Origin: Mesorhizobium sp.
GTDB taxonomy: Bacteria > Pseudomonadota > Alphaproteobacteria > Rhizobiales > Rhizobiaceae
Assembly (NCBI RefSeq): GCF_004963255.1
Contig: NZ_SUGA01000044.1
Coordinates: 1-45,612 of the forward strand
Reading direction: 5' to 3'
Length of the DNA: 45,612 nucleotides
The position numbers were made by a program, and so were the translations under genes. The notes under the pieces were generated by a model. The model was not told the origin of the DNA. It saw only the letters and a program-made list of their open reading frames with translations, and searched no databases. Position 1 is the first letter of the stretch, and each line of letters opens with the position of its first letter. Below are positions 16,716-24,917 of the stretch, one piece after another.

Positions 16716-17333
16716 ATGTTTACGGGAATAGTGACTGACGTTGGCACGGTAGCCGCTGTGAAGCCGCTCGCTGAAGGCGTCGGCCTGCGCATCGACACGG
16801 CCTACGATCCGGAGACCATCGCGATTGGCGCCTCGATTTCCTGCGGAGGTGTCTGCCTTACCGTCACGGCGCTCCCCGAACATGGCTCGAACGCGCGCTG
16901 GTTCGAGGTGGAGGCCTGGGAGGAAGCGCTCAGGCTGACCACGGCGTCGAGCTGGAAATCCGGCACCCGGATCAATCTCGAACGGGCGCTGAAGATCGGC
17001 GACGAACTCGGCGGCCACATCGTCTCCGGCCACGTGGACGGCACCGCCGAGATCGTCGAGCGCAAGGAGGAGGGCGATGCCGTGCGCTTCACGCTGGAGG
17101 CGCCGCGCCATCTGGCGAAGTTCATCGCGCCGAAGGGCTCGGTCGCGCTCGACGGCACCTCGCTCACAATCAACAAGGTGGAAGGCACCCGCTTCGATGT
17201 GCTTCTCATCCATCACTCGCTGAGCGTCACCACTTGGGGCGAGCGTCAGGCCGGCGACCGCGTCAACATCGAGATCGACACCATGGCGCGCTACGCCGCG
17301 CGCCTGGCGGAGGCGGTGAAAGAGGGGCTTTGA
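16716..17333 (+). CDS. ribE: Riboflavin synthase, alpha subunit
   Basis: This enzyme dismutates two 6,7-dimethyl-8-ribityllumazines to riboflavin. The 205-residue protein starts MFTGIVTDVGTV, the universal N-terminus. It has two tandem barrel repeats (about 1-95 and 96-200), each with a G-x-S-x-x-x-x-G-x-x-L-T motif: GASISCGGVCLTVT and KGSVALDGTSLTIN. HIVSGHVDG lies between them. Its stop codon overlaps the start of a small antitoxin-like gene (TGATG), and ribH follows. Confidence 0.97.
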   Translation: MFTGIVTDVGTVAAVKPLAEGVGLRIDTAYDPETIAIGASISCGGVCLTVTALPEHGSNARWFEVEAWEEALRLTTASSWKSGTRINLERALKIGDELGGHIVSGHVDGTAEIVERKEEGDAVRFTLEAPRHLAKFIAPKGSVALDGTSLTINKVEGTRFDVLLIHHSLSVTTWGERQAGDRVNIEIDTMARYAARLAEAVKEGL

Positions 17334-17494
17334 TGGATCCCGCCGGAGCCGAAGAGAAGGCCGACCGCCGACAGATGACTCTTGACGCGTTGGCGGATGT
17401 CGATGCCGGCCGAGTGATCGATCACAGGGAGGTAGAGGCTTGGGTCAAGAACCTCGTAATGCGCGTGGAGACCGTAACGCGCCAGCCTGACTAG
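17333..17494 (+). CDS. Antitoxin-like (CopG/RelB-type) mini-protein coupled to ribE
   Basis: This 53-residue gene starts in the TGATG that ends ribE, so translation is probably coupled. The segment ALADVDAGRVIDHREVEAWV is the C-terminal signature seen in many small CopG/ParD/RelB-like antitoxins (L-x-D-x-D-x-G-R-x-x-x-H-x-x-V-x-x-W). The N-terminal DNA-binding strand is short and charged (MDPAGAEEKADRRQ). No toxin gene follows: the remaining 84 bases before ribH hold no sizeable frame. It may be an orphan antitoxin or a remnant with a new role. Confidence 0.6.
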   Translation: MDPAGAEEKADRRQMTLDALADVDAGRVIDHREVEAWVKNLVMRVETVTRQPD

Positions 17495-17578
17495 GCCACA
17501 GAACGTCGCGCCCAGCATCTTCCGCTTGCGATCAACCCCGCTTCGGCCTAAGTCACCGGCAACCCCCCGGAGACTTTT

Positions 17579-18073
17579 ATGGCTGGAACATCCCAACACG
17601 GCAAAGCGTTCATTCGCCCGAAGGCGAAGGCGCATCTGCTCATTGTCGAAGCGCGCTTTCACGACGACCTTGCCGATGCTCTGCTCGAAGGCGCGACCGG
17701 CGCGCTCGACGAGGCCGGCGCCACCTATGACATCGTCACGGTTCCCGGTTCGCTGGAGATACCGGCCGTCATCACCTTCGCGCTCGACGGCGCGGCCGAA
17801 GGCGGCACACATTATGACGGCTTCGTCGCGCTTGGAACCGTCGTCCGCGGCGATACCTACCATTTCGACATCGTCGCCAATGAATCGAGCCGCGCGCTCA
17901 TGGACCTTTCGGTGCAGGAGGCGATCGCGATCGGCAACGGTATCCTGACCACCGAGAACGACGCGCAGGCATGGGCGCGTGCGCGAAAAACGGAAGGCGA
18001 CAAGGGAGGCTTTGCCGCGCGCGCGGCGCTGACCATGATAGCGCTGAAAGAGAAATTCGGAGCCCAATCGTGA
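17579..18073 (+). CDS. ribH: 6,7-dimethyl-8-ribityllumazine synthase
   Basis: RibH condenses the RibD product with dihydroxybutanone phosphate to form the riboflavin precursor lumazine. The protein has 164 residues. Family motifs are LIVEARFHDDLADALLEGA, VPGSLEIPAVITFAL (substrate loop) and FVALGTVVRGDTYHFDIVANES, with the catalytic His in the last. The stop overlaps the GTG start of nusB. The start at 17579 follows a CCGGAGAC ribosome-binding region. Confidence 0.97.
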   Translation: MAGTSQHGKAFIRPKAKAHLLIVEARFHDDLADALLEGATGALDEAGATYDIVTVPGSLEIPAVITFALDGAAEGGTHYDGFVALGTVVRGDTYHFDIVANESSRALMDLSVQEAIAIGNGILTTENDAQAWARARKTEGDKGGFAARAALTMIALKEKFGAQS

Positions 18074-18564
18074 CCGAGCCTGCCTCGACCGGAGCGGTAC
18101 GCCACGCCAACAAGCGCGGCGCCGCCCGTCTTGCTGCCGTTCAGGCGCTTTATCAGATGGATGTGGCCGGCAGCGGCGTCTTCGAGATCACGGCCGAATA
18201 CGAGACCTTCCGCCTCGGCAAGGAAGTCGATGGCGCGCTCTACCGCGAGGCCGACGCGCAATGGTTCCGCGCCATCCTGACCGGCGTCGTCGAGAACCAG
18301 AAGACCATCGACCCCGTCATCCGCCAGGCGCTGACCGAGGACTGGCCACTGTCGAGGCTGGATTCGACGCTGCGCGCCATCCTGCGCGCCGGCGTCTACG
18401 AATTGATGAAGCGCGAAGACGTGCCGGTGGCCGTGATCGTGTCCGAATATGTCGACATCGCAAAAGCTTTTTACGAGGAAGACGAACCCAAGCTGGTGAA
18501 TGCCGTTCTCGATCGCGTCTCGCGCCGGGTTCGCGGCGAGGGGCGCGGCAAGGACGCTTCGTGA
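18070..18564 (+). CDS. nusB: Transcription antitermination factor NusB
   Basis: NusB binds boxA RNA with NusE/S10 in rRNA antitermination. Starting at the GTG that overlaps the ribH stop (GTGA), the protein has 164 residues. Typical motifs are NKRGAARLAAVQALYQMDVA, LDSTLRAILRAGVYEL and VPVAVIVSEYVDIAKAFYEEDEPKLVNAVLD. The ribH-nusB junction is conserved across proteobacteria. The next gene again begins in a GTGA overlap. Confidence 0.96.
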   Translation: MTEPASTGAVRHANKRGAARLAAVQALYQMDVAGSGVFEITAEYETFRLGKEVDGALYREADAQWFRAILTGVVENQKTIDPVIRQALTEDWPLSRLDSTLRAILRAGVYELMKREDVPVAVIVSEYVDIAKAFYEEDEPKLVNAVLDRVSRRVRGEGRGKDAS

Positions 18565-19781
18565 CGACCGCAACGGCCGCGGTCGCCGGGACCGGCAGGG
18601 AAGGGCGCCGCACAGCCGTCCTGCTTGCCGCCGCGCAGGCGATCGTCGGTTCGGCCGCTCCGATCGCCATTTCGCTCGGCGCGCTGGCCGGGCAATACCT
18701 GCTCGGTCCCGACAAGTCTCTCGCCACGGCGCCGATCACCGGCTTCAATCTCGGCGTGGCGCTCGGAGCCTTGCCGGCCGCCGCCATCATCCGCAGCCTC
18801 GGCTATCGCGGCGGCTTCATGACCGGCACCGTGGTCACCGCCCTCGGCGGCCTGATCGCGACCCTCGCGCTCTTCCAGGCGAGCTTTTGGCTGTTTGCCT
18901 TTGGCCTTTGCGTGATCGGCGTCGGCGGCGCCTTCGTGCAGCAGTTCCGCTTCGCGGCCGCCGACAACGCGCCGCCCCAATTCAAGGCGCGCGCTATCTC
19001 CTTTGTGCTGGCGGGCGGCATCGTCACCGCCATCCTCGGGCCGCAGATCGTCATTTACACCCGCGAACTGCTGGCCCCGGTCATGTTCGCGGGATCCTTC
19101 GCCTCGATCCTGCCGCTTGCGGCGGTTGGCGCGCTCGTCCTGTCATTCCTGCGGGTTTCCTCTCCGGCAGAAGCCTTCACTGAAACCGCACCAAGCGATG
19201 CCCGGCCGCTGGCTGAAATCGTCACCCAGCCGCGTTTCGTCGCAGCACTTTTCTGCACCGTCGGCAGCTACGCGCTGATGAGCTTCGTCATGACCGGCGC
19301 GCCGCTCGCCATGGTCGGCTGCGGCCTGTCGGAAGACGATGCGACGCTGGGCATTTCCTGGCACGTCATGGCCATGTTCGGGCCGAGCTTCTTCACCGGC
19401 TCGCTGATCCACCGCTTCGGCGCCGAACGCATCCTGGCCACGGGTCTCGTGCTCCTGATCGGCTGCGCCACGGTGGCGCTTTCCGGGCTGCATCTGTGGC
19501 AATTCTGGACGGCGCTGATCCTGCTCGGGCTTGGCTGGAACTTCGGCTTCATCGGCGCCACGGCCATGGTCGCGGCCAGCTACCGCCCTTCCGAGAAGAG
19601 CAAGGTGCAGGGTTTCCACGACTTCGTCCTGTTCGGCTCCGTCGCCTTCTCCTCGCTCATGTCAGGCGCGATCTACAACGCATGGGGCTGGACGATGCTC
19701 AACTGGGTCGTCTTCCCGGTCGTCGCGCTTTGCTTTGTCGCGCTCGGCACGTTGAGGATGGTAGGCTCCCGCGAACGCTGA
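18561..19781 (+). CDS. Major facilitator superfamily transporter
   Basis: Starting at the GTG in the nusB stop (GTGA), the 406-residue protein has about 12 hydrophobic helices. The MFS arrangement is seen in GFNLGVALGALPAAAIIRSLGYRGGF after helix 2, and in the repeated half around GPSFFTGSLIHRFGAERIL. The substrate is unknown. The translational overlap with nusB shows that it belongs to the rib-nusB transcription unit, so a metabolite of that pathway or an unrelated drug-type substrate is possible. Confidence 0.85.
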   Translation: MTTATAAVAGTGREGRRTAVLLAAAQAIVGSAAPIAISLGALAGQYLLGPDKSLATAPITGFNLGVALGALPAAAIIRSLGYRGGFMTGTVVTALGGLIATLALFQASFWLFAFGLCVIGVGGAFVQQFRFAAADNAPPQFKARAISFVLAGGIVTAILGPQIVIYTRELLAPVMFAGSFASILPLAAVGALVLSFLRVSSPAEAFTETAPSDARPLAEIVTQPRFVAALFCTVGSYALMSFVMTGAPLAMVGCGLSEDDATLGISWHVMAMFGPSFFTGSLIHRFGAERILATGLVLLIGCATVALSGLHLWQFWTALILLGLGWNFGFIGATAMVAASYRPSEKSKVQGFHDFVLFGSVAFSSLMSGAIYNAWGWTMLNWVVFPVVALCFVALGTLRMVGSRER

Positions 19782-19793
19782 GGAAGGTGCCGA

Positions 19794-19823
19794 GGCCGTT
19801 CCGGTGACAAGTCCGAAACGGCC
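19794..19823. terminator. Hairpin between convergent MFS and FMN-reductase genes
   Basis: GGCCGTTCCGG (19794-19804) and CCGAAACGGCC (19813-19823) form an 11-position stem with one mismatch. There is no T-tract, so it is a weak or non-canonical terminator for the two converging genes. Confidence 0.5.
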
Positions 19824-19827
19824 GGCG

Positions 19828-20400
19828 TCATGCATCCGGCGGGAGCACCTGCAGCACCCGCGCGATGAACATGTGGAACTCGTCCATGTAATTGCGCAGG
19901 AACGTTTCGGTTGACTCCACGGTCACCTCGCCGTCGTCGGTGATCAATCCCGGGGTAAACTGGATATAGGCTTCGGGAGAGTTCATCTGGGGTGCGTTGC
20001 AGAAGCTGAGCACGCTGCGCAGGCTCTGCTGGGCGACGGCTGTGGCGATCGCGCCGGGCGACGTTCCGATGACGGCCGTCGGTTTGCGGGCGAAAGAGTT
20101 CTTGCCGTAGGGCCTGCTCGCCCAGTCGATCGCGTTCTTCAGGCCGCCAGGGATCGAGCGGTTGTATTCCGGCGTGACGAAAAGCACTGCCTGGACGGAC
20201 GCGATGGCCTTCTTGAATTCCAGGGCGACCGGCGGGAAGTCGGCATCATAGTCATAACTGTAAAGCGGCAGGTCCTTGAAGGGGATTTCCGTCATCTCAA
20301 GTTCGGGTGGCGCCAGTTTCACGAGGGCCTTCGCAAGCTTGCGGTTGATGGAGCCCTTGGCAAGGCTGCCGATGAGGTAGCCGACTTTATGCTTGGCCAT
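19828..20400 (-). CDS. NAD(P)H-dependent FMN reductase family protein
   Basis: This 190-residue flavodoxin-like protein starts MAKHKVGYLIGSLAKGSINRK, where GSLAKGSINRK is the FMN phosphate loop of the NADPH-dependent FMN/quinone reductases (ChrR/azoreductase group). FVTPEYNRSIPGGLKNAIDW is the second family signature (PEYN-x-S-x-P-x-x-L-K-N-x-x-D-W). Members reduce quinones, chromate or azo compounds and protect against oxidative stress. A 17-bp palindrome in the divergent gap to osmF may be its operator. Confidence 0.92.
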   Translation of the reverse strand: MAKHKVGYLIGSLAKGSINRKLAKALVKLAPPELEMTEIPFKDLPLYSYDYDADFPPVALEFKKAIASVQAVLFVTPEYNRSIPGGLKNAIDWASRPYGKNSFARKPTAVIGTSPGAIATAVAQQSLRSVLSFCNAPQMNSPEAYIQFTPGLITDDGEVTVESTETFLRNYMDEFHMFIARVLQVLPPDA

Positions 20401-20469
20401 GACACAACTCCCTGTTTTGGCCGCCGACCCGCCTTTCCCTAATATCCCCCAGAACAGGGCAGGCCGCCA

Positions 20470-20486
20470 GCCGACCTTAGGTCGGC
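20470..20486. promoter_or_regulatory. Perfect 17-bp palindrome, possible operator
   Basis: GCCGACCT-t-AGGTCGGC (20470-20486) is a perfect palindrome with a single central base, in the 241-base divergent region between the FMN reductase gene and osmF. It lies 70 bases upstream of the reductase start. No regulator gene is adjacent. Nothing else clear was seen in this gap. Confidence 0.4.
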
Positions 20487-20641
20487 ATAGCCATGTCGGG
20501 GTGCGGCCGTGGCCTTCGTCTGGGTCGAACAAAATTATTGCGTGTATCCCCCTAGTTATGAAACCGTATGCCCCGACCGGCCGTTGAAGCTGTGCTCATA
20601 TGCGACCACCGATTGATCGGCTATAGCAAGGGATTTTCACA

Positions 20642-21553
20642 ATGTTTTCAGTTAGAAAGCTCGCCATCGCGGCGATGGCGCTTGGTATCGCGACGGCATC
20701 GGCGAATGCCCAGGTGGTGGTGTCTTCCAAGATCGACACCGAAGGCGGCGTGCTGGGCAACATCATCCAGCTCGTGCTCAACGCCAACAATATCAAGACC
20801 ACCGACCGCATCCAGCTTGGCGCGACCCCTGTCGTGCGCAAGGCGATCACCGCCGGCGAAATCGACATCTATCCAGAATATACGGGCAATGCCGCCTTCT
20901 TCTTCCAGAAGGCCGACGATCCGGTCTGGAAGGACGCCGCCAAGGCTTACGAAACCGCCAAGAAGCTCGATTATGACGCCAACAAGATCGTCTGGCTGTC
21001 GCCGTCGCCGGCCAACAACACCTGGGCGATCGCGCTGCGCAAGGAAGTGGCTGACGAGAACAAGCTCGCCACCCTGACGGACTTCGGCAAGTATGTCGCA
21101 GGCGGCGGCAAGGTGGTGCTCGCGGCTTCCGCCGAGTTCGTCAATTCGGCGGCGGCACTCCCCGCCTTCCAGACGACCTACGGCTTCACGCTGAAGCCGG
21201 ACCAGTTGATCACGCTCTCCGGCGGCGACACCGCGGCAACCATCGCCGCCGCCGCCAACCAGACCAACGGCGCCAACGCCGCCATGGTCTATGGCACCGA
21301 CGGCGGCATCCAGCCCTCCGGCCTCGTCGTGCTCGAGGACGACAAGGGTGTGCAGCCGGTCTACCAGCCGGCGCCGATCATCCGCGAAGAGGTCCTTAAG
21401 CAGCATCCCGAAATCGAGGCGCTGCTGAAGCCGGTCTTCGCCAAGCTCGATCTCGTCACCCTGCAGGAGCTCAATGGCCGCGTGCAGTTGGGCGGCGAGC
21501 CTGCCAAGGGCGTGGCGGAGGATTTTCTGAAGAAGAACGGGTTCTTGAAGTAG
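20642..21553 (+). CDS. osmF: Osmoprotectant ABC transporter, periplasmic binding protein (OsmF/YehZ type)
   Basis: This 303-residue protein starts with the signal peptide MFSVRKLAIAAMALGIATASANAQ. The mature part shows the glycine-betaine/choline-binding (OpuAC) family: VVSSKIDTEGGVLGNIIQLVL, EIDIYPEYTGNAAFFF (aromatic ligand box), NNTWAIALRK and NGANAAMVYGTDGG. It is followed by permease, ATPase and permease genes in the order of E. coli yehZYXW (osmF-yehYXW). That system imports betaine-like compounds with low affinity. A palindromic repeat separates it from yehY. Confidence 0.92.
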   Translation: MFSVRKLAIAAMALGIATASANAQVVVSSKIDTEGGVLGNIIQLVLNANNIKTTDRIQLGATPVVRKAITAGEIDIYPEYTGNAAFFFQKADDPVWKDAAKAYETAKKLDYDANKIVWLSPSPANNTWAIALRKEVADENKLATLTDFGKYVAGGGKVVLAASAEFVNSAAALPAFQTTYGFTLKPDQLITLSGGDTAATIAAAANQTNGANAAMVYGTDGGIQPSGLVVLEDDKGVQPVYQPAPIIREEVLKQHPEIEALLKPVFAKLDLVTLQELNGRVQLGGEPAKGVAEDFLKKNGFLK

Positions 21554-21586
21554 CAGCAGGCGCGTCGAAGAAAACGTGACGCCGGT

Positions 21587-21753
21587 GCGAGGCGCCCCCC
21601 TCTGTCCTGCCGGACATCTCCCCCGCAACGGGGGAGATTGGCAGCTTCGTCGTCGGCGCTCCTCTTACCTTGCTGGGGATTGGCGAAAATCGGCGCGACA
21701 TCTGATCTCCCCCCAAGTGGGGGAGATGTCCGGCACGACAGAGGGGGGTGCGA
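21587..21753. repeat. RIME-like mosaic palindromic repeat in the osmoprotectant operon
   Basis: The left module (CGCCCCCCTCTGTCCTGCCG, then GACATCTCCCCC..GGGGGAGAT) and the right module (ATCTCCCCCC..GGGGGAGATGTC, then CGGCACGACAGAGGGGGGTG) are inverted copies around a central spacer of about 55 bp. It occupies most of the 252 bases between the binding-protein and first permease genes, and a hairpin here could stabilise the upstream message. Both modules recur, in the other order, inside the E2 gene at 45157-45290. Confidence 0.85.
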
Positions 21754-21805
21754 CAGAACGGGGCATTCCTAATTCTGCCCCTCCAAATCTCCGCGTGGGC
21801 ACTCG

Positions 21806-22972
21806 ATGACACTCCGCTTCGACAAGCTTGGGGTGGTTATCGCTGCTATCGTCGCCTACGCGGCCCTCTTCGCACCCTTTGCCACGTTCCGCGCCAACCG
21901 CATCGTGCCAGGGCAGGCGCGTTCGATCCTCGAAGCGCTGCCACCCGCGCTTGGCATGGTGCTGGTGGCTGTAGTGATCGTCGCCGCCATCGTCGCCTTG
22001 CTTAAGACGCCGCTCATCCTCAGGCTGGCGGTCAGCGTCGTCGCGCTGGTCGCGCTATCGGTCCTGATCGGCACCGCCGGCGGTTTCCTGACGCCTGCCG
22101 GAAACACCTTTGCCCGCGTCGCGCCCGCCTCCGGTTTCTGGCTGCTGATCTTTGCCTTCACCCTGCTGTTGGCCGATGTGCTGACCAGGCTGAACCTGTC
22201 GCCCTGGGCGCGCGTCGGCGTGCTGGTGCTCGCCGCTGTGGCCATCGCCGTGCTGCTCGTCTCGGGAAGCTGGGACAGCCTCTCCATCCTCAAGGAATAT
22301 GCCAGCCGCGCCGACAGTTTCTGGGCCGAGGCTTCCAAGCACGTTAGCCTGGCGCTTGGCTCGCTGGCTGGCGCGGTGATCGTTGGAATACCGCTCGGCG
22401 TCCTTTGCCATCGCGTCGAGAAGCTGCGGGCAGGAGTACTGAATGTCCTCAACATCATCCAGACCATTCCGTCGATCGCGCTGTTTGGCCTGCTGATCGC
22501 GCCGCTCGGCTGGGTCGCGGTGCACGTGCCGGGGGCCGCCGCGATCGGCATCAGGGGCATCGGCACCGCGCCCGCCTTTGTCGCGCTCTTCCTCTATTCG
22601 CTGCTGCCGGTGGTGGCCAACACGGTGGTTGGGCTGGCCGGTGTGCCCCGAGCGGCCAACGACGCCGCGCGCGGCATGGGCATGACCGATCGCCAGCGCC
22701 TGTTCGATGTCGAGTTCCCGCTCGCCTTTCCAGTGATCCTGACCGGCATCCGCATCGTGCTGGTGCAGAATATCGGCCTTGCCACCATTGCCGCGCTGAT
22801 CGGCGGCGGCGGCTTCGGCGTGTTCGTCTTCCAGGGCGTCGGCCAGACGGCGATGGATCTGGTGCTGCTCGGCGCGCTGCCCACCGTGGCATTGGCCTTT
22901 GTGGCGGCCATCATCCTCGACGCGGTCATCGAGATGACCGCCACCAAGCGCAGGATAGTTGAAACGGCATGA
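21806..22972 (+). CDS. yehY: Osmoprotectant ABC transporter permease (YehY type)
   Basis: This 388-residue protein has an extra N-terminal membrane region of about five helices (residues 8-160), as in YehY. The transport permease domain follows from about 175 (KHVSLALGSLAGAVIVGIPLGV). The EAA loop that contacts the ATPase reads RAANDAARGMGMTDRQRLFDVEFPLAFPVI in its usual place, with the key Gly in RGMGM. Its stop overlaps the ATPase start (ATGA). Confidence 0.92.
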   Translation: MTLRFDKLGVVIAAIVAYAALFAPFATFRANRIVPGQARSILEALPPALGMVLVAVVIVAAIVALLKTPLILRLAVSVVALVALSVLIGTAGGFLTPAGNTFARVAPASGFWLLIFAFTLLLADVLTRLNLSPWARVGVLVLAAVAIAVLLVSGSWDSLSILKEYASRADSFWAEASKHVSLALGSLAGAVIVGIPLGVLCHRVEKLRAGVLNVLNIIQTIPSIALFGLLIAPLGWVAVHVPGAAAIGIRGIGTAPAFVALFLYSLLPVVANTVVGLAGVPRAANDAARGMGMTDRQRLFDVEFPLAFPVILTGIRIVLVQNIGLATIAALIGGGGFGVFVFQGVGQTAMDLVLLGALPTVALAFVAAIILDAVIEMTATKRRIVETA

Positions 22973-23907
22973 TCGAGATCGAGGGCATCACCAAGCGCTA
23001 TGACGAGACGACGGTGGTCGACAATGTTTCGATGGTCATTGAGCCGCGCACCATCGCCACCATTGTCGGCACATCCGGATCCGGCAAGACGACGCTGCTC
23101 AGGATGATCAACCGGCTGGTCGAGCCGACCTCCGGCGTCATCAAGCTCGACGGCGCCGACAACCGCTCGGTGCCCGGCTATCAGTTGCGCCGCAGCATCG
23201 GCTACGCCATTCAGGGCCATGGCCTGTTTCCACACCGAACGGTGGCGCAGAACATCGCCACCGTGCCGCTGCTGCTCGGCTGGGACAGGGATCGCATCAA
23301 GGCGCGTGTCAACGAGTTGATGACGCTCTACCAGCTCGATCCACAGGCCTATGGCCCGCGTTACCCGCACGAGCTTTCCGGCGGCCAGCAACAGCGTGTC
23401 GGCGTTGCGCGCGCCTTGGCCGCCGAGCCCAACGTGCTTTTGATGGATGAGCCCTTCGGCGCTCTGGATCCGATCATCCGCACCAAGGCGCAGGAGGATC
23501 TGCTGGCGATCCAGAAGCGTTTCGGCACCACCATCATCCTCGTCACCCACGACATGGAAGAGGCGGTGCATCTGGGCGACAAGATCGCCGTCATGGATGC
23601 CGGCAAGCTGGTGCAATACGCAAAACCGGCGGAGATTCTGGCCAGGCCTGCAAGCGATTTTGTCGAGACATTGGTCGGCGCCAGCGAAAGGCCGTTCAGG
23701 CTGCTGTCGCTCGGGCCAGTGCGCGATGCCGTGGAGCCGGGCGGCGCGGAGGGCGAGGCGATCCCCGGCGACGCCACGCAGCGCGACGCGCTGGCCGAGC
23801 TGTTGTGGTCAGGCCGTCCTGCGCTGCCGGTGAAGGGCACCGACGGCAAACTCATTGGCCGCGTCACCATCGAAGGCTTGGTGAAACGCGCGGCGAGGCC
23901 GCAATGA
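22969..23907 (+). CDS. yehX: Osmoprotectant ABC transporter ATP-binding protein (YehX/ProV type)
   Basis: The 312-residue ATPase has Walker A GTSGSGKTTLL (about 39-49), the Q-loop in YAIQGHGLFPHRTV, the ABC signature LSGGQQQRVGVARAL, Walker B VLLMDEPFGALD and the switch His in VTHDMEEA. The C-terminal part (about 250-305) has one CBS-like half, LPVKGTDGKLIGRVTIEGLV, as expected of OpuA/ProV relatives. Both neighbours overlap by four bases (ATGA), so translation of the three subunits is coupled. Confidence 0.95.
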   Translation: MIEIEGITKRYDETTVVDNVSMVIEPRTIATIVGTSGSGKTTLLRMINRLVEPTSGVIKLDGADNRSVPGYQLRRSIGYAIQGHGLFPHRTVAQNIATVPLLLGWDRDRIKARVNELMTLYQLDPQAYGPRYPHELSGGQQQRVGVARALAAEPNVLLMDEPFGALDPIIRTKAQEDLLAIQKRFGTTIILVTHDMEEAVHLGDKIAVMDAGKLVQYAKPAEILARPASDFVETLVGASERPFRLLSLGPVRDAVEPGGAEGEAIPGDATQRDALAELLWSGRPALPVKGTDGKLIGRVTIEGLVKRAARPQ

Positions 23908-24653
23908 AAGCGTGGCTGCCCGCGCTGCTGAGGCTGGCCGTTCTGGCGCTGCTGGTGGTTTTCATCACCAGCCCGGGCTGGTTCGAGCCGCTGCTGAAAC
24001 CCCTGACCGAGAACGGCGCGCCGGCGATCTACAATCAGGGCAGCCTGCTGACGCTGACCTTGCAGCACCTGCGGATCGTGCTGGTCGCGACGGTCGCGGC
24101 AACGATTGTCGCGGTGGCTTTAGCCATCCTTGTCACGAGGCCGGCCGGCGCCGAGTTCCTGCCCTTGTCGCGCAGCCTGGTCAATATCGGCCAGACCTTT
24201 CCGCCGGTTGCCGTGCTGGCGCTTGCGGTACCGGCCGTCGGCTTCGGCGAGAAGCCGACGCTGATAGCACTTTTCCTTTACGGCCTGCTGCCGATCTTCG
24301 AGAACGCGCTGACGGCGCTGACCACGCTGCCCGGCAACGTGATGGAAGCGGCGCGCGGCGCCGGCATGACCGGCTGGCAACGATTGATGAAGGTCGAGCT
24401 GCCGCTCAGCGCTCCGGTGATCCTGGGCGGCATCCGGCTCTCGGTCGTCATCAGCCTCGCCACCGCGACGATCGGCTCGACGGTTGCAGCCAAAACCCTG
24501 GGCGAGGTGATCATCGCCGGCCTGATCTCAAACAACCTTGCTTTCGTTCTGCAGGGCGGCCTGATCGTCGCGGCACTCGCGGTGCTGATCTATGACGGTC
24601 TGTCGGCCATAGAGCGCTTCGCTGCGCGGCGGATGGGGCAGGGGGTAGAGTAG
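23904..24653 (+). CDS. yehW: Osmoprotectant ABC transporter permease (YehW type)
   Basis: The 249-residue second permease starts in the ATPase stop (ATGA). One N-terminal helix (WLPALLRLAVLALLVVFI) is followed by the five-helix permease domain. The EAA loop reads VMEAARGAGMTGWQRLMKVE, with the conserved Gly. It completes the SBP-permease-ATPase-permease order of the yehZYXW type. The 264 bases after it lead to hppA and contain no clear terminator. Confidence 0.93.
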   Translation: MKAWLPALLRLAVLALLVVFITSPGWFEPLLKPLTENGAPAIYNQGSLLTLTLQHLRIVLVATVAATIVAVALAILVTRPAGAEFLPLSRSLVNIGQTFPPVAVLALAVPAVGFGEKPTLIALFLYGLLPIFENALTALTTLPGNVMEAARGAGMTGWQRLMKVELPLSAPVILGGIRLSVVISLATATIGSTVAAKTLGEVIIAGLISNNLAFVLQGGLIVAALAVLIYDGLSAIERFAARRMGQGVE

Positions 24654-24869
24654 AGATGCGGGGAGGGCTGGCGGGCTGGTTGCCCTGCGATGCCCTTGCG
24701 TCATTTCAATCGATCTAATTCCAGGCTCGCGCTGGCACAACGATTCCCACCTTCTTCTTTTGGGCGAAAGCCGGGCAAAAACCGAACAATATCTTGACGT
24801 TCCAAGCCTTGTTTCGCATACCCCAACCAAGGGGTGGATTCCGCGCGCGGCATCCATCTCCGTTCCAAC

Positions 24870-24895
24870 GGCCCAGGGAGGGGTTCTTTTGGGCC
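24870..24895 (+). promoter_or_regulatory. Leader hairpin before hppA, with a possible promoter upstream
   Basis: GGCCCA (24870-24875) pairs with TGGGCC (24890-24895) 22 bases before the hppA start. A TTGACG hexamer at about 24793, with CATACC 17 bases on, is a possible sigma-70 promoter. Neither is strong evidence on its own. Nothing else was recognised in 24654-24917. Confidence 0.3.
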
Positions 24896-24917
24896 ATCAA
24901 TCGAGGAAAATCCGGCA

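Noticed and set aside
17495..17578. Possible toxin gene after the antitoxin-like mini-gene
   Set aside because: Only 84 bases remain before ribH, and no frame of toxin size or motif is present on either strand.
16655..17578. FMN riboswitch in the riboflavin operon
   Set aside because: The short gaps before ribE and ribH are taken up by a palindromic repeat and by a small gene plus 84 bases. No RFN-element sequence blocks were recognised.
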